Origin: a virus
Reading direction: 5' to 3' (one strand)
DNA length: 64,000 nucleotides
Virus record (IMG/VR): IMGVR_UViG_3300037010_003037
Location: 1-64,000 of that record
The notes beneath the pieces were generated by a model. It saw only the letters and a list, made by a program, of their open reading frames with translations. It had not been told where the DNA came from and made no database searches. The position numbers were made by a program, and so were the translations under genes. Position 1 is the first letter of the stretch. Each line of letters starts with the position of its first letter. Shown here piece by piece: positions 59,348 through 64,000 of this stretch.

Positions 59348-60814
59348 ATGACAACATCTTACGATATTAAATGGCAAAGTGGTGGTAATGAAGGAATTCC
59401 TGGTAAAGAAGACATTATCTTACCACAAAAAACAAATAACTCAACGTCTACATCACTGACTCTAACTGGTCGTGGAGTTGCAAACTACGGTGAGATTCAA
59501 CAAGAAAACTTCATCCGTTTGATGGAGAATTTTGCTTCTGCATCCCCACCACCACATCCAACTATTGGTCAACTTTGGTATAATGCTGCTGAAAGCATTT
59601 TGTACTTGCGAGTTGACCCAGACACTGTAGGTGAGCTTCAACCACGCTATTTCCCGCAAAGCCCAGCAGCATGGGTGCAAATTTGGCCAAGTAGAACAAC
59701 CTTCGCATCTTTGACTGAATATGCACCAATGGCAGCGATGATAAACAAGATTATTGGCACGCCTTCAACAGAAGGTTCGTCAACAAATTGTGAAACTATC
59801 CAATATGGATGGGGTCAGACTGATTTAGTTCCAGAATATGATAGTGTAAACAAACTTAAAGCAGGATTTGATCCAAACATTTATCCTCAACAATTTGATA
59901 ATACAGCATGGGTTATTCTTCTTTCTCGTTTGAGAAAAGCGATGCGCCATGTTGGTTTAGATGAAAGTACAGTTTCTCCAGTAGGTTTTATTGATGATGG
60001 TCGCCCAACTCCACCAAATGGTAGCCATCTAGCAAATAATTATAATGATAATCCAGCTCAAACATCACTACCAGACTATACAGCAGGATGGGGTGGTGTT
60101 GGTTATTTGACATTGCAACTTTATTATGCAGCAACACTTAATGCAATATCTGATCTTAAAAATAATCGTTTAGCTCGTCCTCCTCAATCTACAGAAACAC
60201 ATGTTTTGGTAACAGCTACTAGAACAACCGCATGGGATTCTACAATTTCGCACACGGTACGGTTAACGTTCCAAGACGAAAACGCAGCTAAAGCATACTT
60301 TAACACTGGGGGTTCATTACAGTTTAATATGGATCTAGCATCACCTGGGTCTGATCTTATTAGCACTAACTGGTCCCAATGGTTAGCTTTGATCTCTGGA
60401 TTACACTTTGATCTTAAGGGAATTAAGCTTAACGATGGTAATTACTATGTTACGAGTAGCGGGCAGATCGTTGGGTTCTGTGATTTAACATCAACAATGA
60501 TGACGATATTTTCTAGAAGACGTGATATCGCGCATACTGGTTCAGGATATAATTCTTCTGTATATTCTGTGTATGATAATATTATTGACAGTGGTCTTCA
60601 AATTGATGCACGTCGATACAATAGTTCAGGTCATCACGTTCTAGAATTTGTTGTTCGTTTTATTGAAGATAACTCACAGAACATATATGGATCTGGTTTT
60701 ATCACAGGTAACCTTACATCAACTATTACTGGATACAAGGCTTCAGCTAACAATATAAACAGCCCAGTGATTGCATTTCCAACTACTGTGGGATCTGATA
60801 CTACAATCCAGTAA
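59348..60814 (+). CDS. Large virion protein, paralogue of the 11695 protein (488 aa)
   Basis: Starts MTTSYDIKWQSGGNEGIPGKED; carries the phage-structural block GEIQQENFIRLMENFASASPPPHPTIGQLWYNAAE (about 50-85), often found in tail or neck appendage proteins of large myoviruses. The C-terminal 200 residues share FNTGG and HVLEFVVRFIED blocks with the 11695 gene. Own late promoter and structured leader suggest high late expression. Confidence 0.75.
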   Translation: MTTSYDIKWQSGGNEGIPGKEDIILPQKTNNSTSTSLTLTGRGVANYGEIQQENFIRLMENFASASPPPHPTIGQLWYNAAESILYLRVDPDTVGELQPRYFPQSPAAWVQIWPSRTTFASLTEYAPMAAMINKIIGTPSTEGSSTNCETIQYGWGQTDLVPEYDSVNKLKAGFDPNIYPQQFDNTAWVILLSRLRKAMRHVGLDESTVSPVGFIDDGRPTPPNGSHLANNYNDNPAQTSLPDYTAGWGGVGYLTLQLYYAATLNAISDLKNNRLARPPQSTETHVLVTATRTTAWDSTISHTVRLTFQDENAAKAYFNTGGSLQFNMDLASPGSDLISTNWSQWLALISGLHFDLKGIKLNDGNYYVTSSGQIVGFCDLTSTMMTIFSRRRDIAHTGSGYNSSVYSVYDNIIDSGLQIDARRYNSSGHHVLEFVVRFIEDNSQNIYGSGFITGNLTSTITGYKASANNINSPVIAFPTTVGSDTTIQ

Positions 60815-60836
60815 ATTTTTGTTGATTCTAGTATCT

Positions 60837-60882
60837 AATAAATATCCCTGTCTAATGACAGGGATATTTTTACTTCTAAATA
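60837..60882 (+). terminator. Terminator between two late-type motifs
   Basis: AATATCCCTGTC-TAAT-GACAGGGATATT (60841-60868) followed by TTTTA. AATAAATA (60837-60844) overlaps its left arm and TCTAAATA (60875-60882) follows it, 26 nt before the next gene, so transcription can restart here. Confidence 0.75.
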
Positions 60883-60908
60883 AGAAATAAGAAATAAGGA
60901 ATATCAAA

Positions 60909-61289
60909 ATGACAGAACTACATCCTGATCTCCAGGCAGCACTTGATGCACGTCTTAATGACGCAATTGCAGCGGCAAACTATCGTCTTACTCTTAATAA
61001 TCAAAAACAAAACGCGCGACTAAAGCTTCAGAAAGATTTAATCTATGCCAAAAATGGTGGCATGTTCAACATTTCTCCTGAACTGATTTCATTTATTCAA
61101 TCGCTCATCAGCATGGGTAAGGAAGACGCGATTCTTCTTGATATAAACAAGAATCCAATTGAAATTTCTGATTTACTGGATTTCCAAGAAGCAATCGTGG
61201 CTCAGTACTATGAGTGCATGAATGATTTCTTATATGAATTCAAATCACTCCAAAAATCACGCACAACAAAAGCATTGATTGGGGAATAA
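60909..61289 (+). CDS. Hypothetical helical protein (126 aa)
   Basis: Starts MTELHPDLQAALDARLNDAIA and is mainly alpha-helical (coiled coil about 10-45). Directly precedes the glycosyltransferase-like genes. No family recognised; a virion scaffold or chaperone role is possible. Confidence 0.6.
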   Translation: MTELHPDLQAALDARLNDAIAAANYRLTLNNQKQNARLKLQKDLIYAKNGGMFNISPELISFIQSLISMGKEDAILLDINKNPIEISDLLDFQEAIVAQYYECMNDFLYEFKSLQKSRTTKALIGE

Positions 61290-61290
61290 T

Positions 61291-62181
61291 ATGACACGAG
61301 GAGTCGTATTATTTGGTGTAAACAACACTATGATAGACTATGTACAGCTATGTGTCATGGCCTCTGCTTTTGTAAAGAATAACATGCCAGGCACCCGTGT
61401 AGCACTCATTACAGATGAGTCAAGCTACTACGCGCAAGAATCTAAAGGGAAATGGCCACTTTCAGATTTCTTTGATAATGTAGTGATGATTCCACCACAT
61501 TTCAAAGAGAATTTTAGTAATAAACGAAAATATAAAGATACACGCTATTATGGTATTGATGCACCATTTCGTAATGAATCAAGAAGCTTAATTTATGAGC
61601 TTACTCCATATGATGAGACACTTTTAATTGATAGTGATTATTTAGTTTGCAATAATTCATTGAGCGCTGTTTGGGGGTCAAGTGAAGATGTAATGATTAA
61701 CACTAATGCAATTGGTTTGATGCATAATAAGCTTGAAGGGGCTGAGTTTAGGCTTAACCCGTTTGGAATTAAAATGCATTGGGCAACAGTCATTTACTTT
61801 AAGAAAAGTAAGCGCGCAAAACTTCTCTTTAATCTTGTAGAGCACATCAAAGAAAATTGGGATTTTTACAAGCTCACGTATGATTTCCCAGGTCATCTGT
61901 ACAGAAATGACTATGCTTTTTCCATTGCAATTCACATTCTAAATGGATTTGTTGAAAGCAGTGAGGTTGTAGCACCACTACCAGATAATAGTATCTTTAC
62001 TGCTCTCGATACAGATCAGTTCTATAAAATTAGATCTCCGTCTGATATGACATTCTTTGTGAATGACATCAAAGAAACATGGAAGTTCTATGCCACCCGT
62101 ATTAAGGGCCTAAATGTTCATTGTATGAACAAACTATCCTTGTTGAATAATATGGACAGTATCATGGAGGTCTTACAATGA
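61291..62181 (+). CDS. Glycosyltransferase-like protein (GT-A type), 296 aa
   Basis: Resembles GT-A enzymes of large phages: GVVLFGVNNTMIDYVQLCVM start, NKRKYKDTRYYG, and TPYDETLLIDSDYLV giving the DxD-like IDSD metal motif (about 110-114), followed by a W-rich late region. The neighbouring 62178 gene is a paralogue. The ATG at 61291 is chosen over an earlier TTG; it sits 1 nt after the previous stop. Substrate unknown. Confidence 0.7.
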   Translation: MTRGVVLFGVNNTMIDYVQLCVMASAFVKNNMPGTRVALITDESSYYAQESKGKWPLSDFFDNVVMIPPHFKENFSNKRKYKDTRYYGIDAPFRNESRSLIYELTPYDETLLIDSDYLVCNNSLSAVWGSSEDVMINTNAIGLMHNKLEGAEFRLNPFGIKMHWATVIYFKKSKRAKLLFNLVEHIKENWDFYKLTYDFPGHLYRNDYAFSIAIHILNGFVESSEVVAPLPDNSIFTALDTDQFYKIRSPSDMTFFVNDIKETWKFYATRIKGLNVHCMNKLSLLNNMDSIMEVLQ

Positions 62182-63041
62182 GCTCTCATGGGTTTTTTAC
62201 TATAGCACAGGGAAAAGAATATCAACGCCTTGCGTATGGACTAGCTCTATCTCTTAAGCTATCACAACCAGAACATTTGTCTAAATTGTCAATAGGGGTA
62301 ACTAAAGAAGAAAAATCTAGCATTGATCCAAAATACCTTGAAGTTTTTGATGAAGTTATCGAAATTCCATGGGAAGACCATGCGAAGAACAGCACATGGA
62401 AGCTAGAGAATGAATGGAAAGCCATCTATATGACACCATATGATGAGACGATCAAGCTAGATGCTGATATGCTATTTCCGACTGATATTAGTTATTGGTG
62501 GGAACTTTTATCTCTAAGCGATGGGGTTTTTGCTACATCTCCAAAGACATATCGTGGTGATATCATTACTAGTGATTTTTATCGCAAGACGTTTACAGAA
62601 AGTGATTTACCAAATGTATATACTGCGATGTTTTACTTCAAGAAAAATGATATAAACTTTGAACTGTTCAAGCTGGCTGAGTTCATCTTTAACAACTGGG
62701 AACGCTGCTTTTACGAATTCTTAAAACCAGACAATCGTCCTAAGTTTGTCTCTACAGATGTTGTGTTTGCCATCGCTGCAAAGATTTTGGATTACACGTC
62801 ATTGAATAAAACACCATTAGCAGATATTCCAACCTTTGTTCATATGAAAAGCCGACTGCAAGATTGGCCTGTTGACCAATTTATGGTTGAGGATTGGACA
62901 AAAATGATTCCTTATTATTTCAACAGAGATTGTACATTGAAAATTGGTAATTACGCTCAGCACTTACCTATTCATTATCACGTGAAGACCTTTTTAACGG
63001 ACAAGATGCTTCACACTATGGAAAGGAAGTTAGGACTATGA
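62178..63041 (+). CDS. Glycosyltransferase-like protein, paralogue (287 aa)
   Basis: Shares with the previous protein MTPYDETIKLDADML (DxD motif) and the order of later blocks (AMFYFKKNDINFELF versus VIYFKKSKRAKLLF). Starts with a short MSSHGFFTIAQGKEYQRLAYGLALSLK segment typical of phage GT-A proteins. The two overlap by ATGA and are co-translated. Confidence 0.7.
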   Translation: MSSHGFFTIAQGKEYQRLAYGLALSLKLSQPEHLSKLSIGVTKEEKSSIDPKYLEVFDEVIEIPWEDHAKNSTWKLENEWKAIYMTPYDETIKLDADMLFPTDISYWWELLSLSDGVFATSPKTYRGDIITSDFYRKTFTESDLPNVYTAMFYFKKNDINFELFKLAEFIFNNWERCFYEFLKPDNRPKFVSTDVVFAIAAKILDYTSLNKTPLADIPTFVHMKSRLQDWPVDQFMVEDWTKMIPYYFNRDCTLKIGNYAQHLPIHYHVKTFLTDKMLHTMERKLGL

Positions 63042-63865
63042 GCGCGCTACAAAATCTCATTAAGCAAATTAATCCGAACGTTGTTGCTTTTCAGGCATTT
63101 AAGAATAATCCAAAGTTTTATGCACATTTTGATCCAACTTCACTAAAGATCATCTCAATTAATGGTAAATCAAGCATAGAAAATCTTGGTAGTATTGAGC
63201 TTGATTATGAAATAGCACAAAAACTTCTTTCTGGAAAGGAAGATTTAAGCAAATGGATTGTTGGCGTAAAAAATGATAAGCCAACACTTGAGCGAATTGA
63301 TTCTGTTGACAGTTTTTTCATTAATCGTGTTGAACTAAATCCTATCATTAAACTTGATTTTAAGTCAACTGAAGAATATGACGATGAAGCAGAAGCCGCA
63401 AAGAAACGAAAACAAGCACTAAATGATGCGCTTGCTATAAAGCGCAAAAAAATTGAATCACTTATATCAAGAGCATCCCGTCCAAACTTCATGCCAAATG
63501 ATTATTGGCATGATCATATGTTAGTGCAACGAGCTGAACAAGTTACTGAAGATAATTATGATAGCATTTTTGATCTTATTATCAAGATTAACAGGGATGC
63601 AGGCACCGCATCATTCATTTACAATGGTGATATAATTTTAACTAAAGAAAAAATTCTTCGCTTTTACTTCACTAGAGAAGACGATCCATCGCATTTAAAA
63701 TGTGTCCTTAAATTAGATAAGAACACACTTGACAATGTCTTGAAAATAAACAATCTTGATAAATGGCCCAACCCACTTACGTTCAAAATTCCATTTGGAG
63801 CTGACGATTTATCAATTTATACAATTAAATCAGATCTAGAAATTATAGTGCTGGAGGAAAAATGA
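63038..63865 (+). CDS. Hypothetical protein (275 aa)
   Basis: Co-translated with its neighbours. A charged helical stretch (about 120-150, EAEAAKKRKQALNDALAIKRKKIES) separates two alpha/beta halves. Not recognised. It may work with the glycosyltransferases or be structural. Confidence 0.6.
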   Translation: MSALQNLIKQINPNVVAFQAFKNNPKFYAHFDPTSLKIISINGKSSIENLGSIELDYEIAQKLLSGKEDLSKWIVGVKNDKPTLERIDSVDSFFINRVELNPIIKLDFKSTEEYDDEAEAAKKRKQALNDALAIKRKKIESLISRASRPNFMPNDYWHDHMLVQRAEQVTEDNYDSIFDLIIKINRDAGTASFIYNGDIILTKEKILRFYFTREDDPSHLKCVLKLDKNTLDNVLKINNLDKWPNPLTFKIPFGADDLSIYTIKSDLEIIVLEEK

Positions 63866-64000
63866 GCAAGCATTCAATTACCGAGTTTGATGTCTTCTAT
63901 CTCTCATACGATGAACCACAAAAAGAAGAATTTTGGGCTAAAATTCAAGAACTAGCTCCATGGGCCAAACGAGTTGATGGTGTTAAGGGATTTGATTCAG
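63862..64000 (+). CDS. Third glycosyltransferase-like gene (5' part, runs off the window)
   Basis: Begins MSKHSITEFDVFYLSYDEP at an ATG overlapping the previous stop, with CTGGAGG before it. FDVFYLSYDEP followed by WAKRVDGVKGFD is the start of a phage-specific glycosyltransferase-like family whose proteins go on to ...AHK and DxD segments. Only 46 codons are visible. Confidence 0.65.
   Translation, partial: MSKHSITEFDVFYLSYDEPQKEEFWAKIQELAPWAKRVDGVKGFDS

Overview
The window looks like about a third or less of a large, AT-rich, T4-related myovirus genome. Several genes have T4-type counterparts: a dCMP hydroxymethylase of the gp42 type, a T4-type DNA beta-glucosyltransferase, a two-subunit type II topoisomerase, dihydrofolate reductase, thymidylate synthase, PhoH and ADP-ribosyltransferases. 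Genes are packed tightly, often with ATGA or TGATG overlaps. Promoters fall into two classes: host-like (TTTACA-N17/18-TATAAT, or extended -10) and T4-late-like (TAAATA core, no -35). No tRNA, integrase or CRISPR was recognised. The host cannot be fixed; a lipobox followed by a Gly run in one lipoprotein suggests a Gram-negative, perhaps beta- or gammaproteobacterial, host.

Layout. 1-1.8 kb: the repeat-rich 3' end of a Ser/Thr/Pro protein and a secreted NUC1-type nuclease. 1.9-5.4 kb: small genes, an HNH nuclease, then a highly structured non-coding region directly upstream of a Ro60/Rsr (TROVE-VWA) gene, a candidate phage Ro60-Y RNA unit. 5.4-11.7 kb: folA, a bactofilin, and a complete PrkA-YeaH-SpoVR operon. 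11.7-15.1 kb: a minus-strand tail-fibre island. 15.3-27.6 kb: nucleic-acid and nucleotide metabolism, including gp42-like dCMP hydroxymethylase, a DinG/XPD-type helicase, a dNMP-kinase-like protein, the beta-glucosyltransferase, a CofD/YvcK-HAD fusion, a nucleotidyltransferase, a guanylate-kinase-like protein, a MazG-like pyrophosphohydrolase and an AAA ATPase. 27.8-37.4 kb: small accessory genes, a second AAA ATPase, an FG-GAP lipoprotein, and minus-strand genes for a WCTA-motif protein and an ART-like protein. 37.8-45.2 kb: topoisomerase subunits, a DnaJ-like protein, ThyA and a macrodomain protein. 45.2-59.2 kb: a packaged-type ADP-ribosyltransferase, tail-fibre/adhesin genes, a YiiX-like hydrolase and PhoH. 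59.3-64 kb: a virion protein and glycosyltransferase-like genes running off the window.

How it fits together. gp42-like hydroxymethylase plus the glucosyltransferase imply glucosylated hydroxymethylcytosine DNA. The genes after the glucosyltransferase (CofD-HAD, nucleotidyltransferase, guanylate-kinase fold) form an unusual co-oriented cassette that may add a further modification or make an unusual donor. A second theme is a proposed set of proteins packaged in the head. Six proteins scattered on both strands (starting at 15330, 26118, 33512 minus, 37405 minus, 45267 and 57853) share a short N-terminal segment ending in LxE, like the T4 capsid-targeting/gp21 cleavage signal, and each has a TAAATA late-promoter motif close upstream. 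They include a nucleotidyltransferase, an AAA ATPase and two ART-type proteins, as expected for effectors ejected with the DNA. All functional calls come from reading the sequence and remembered family motifs; no searches were run.
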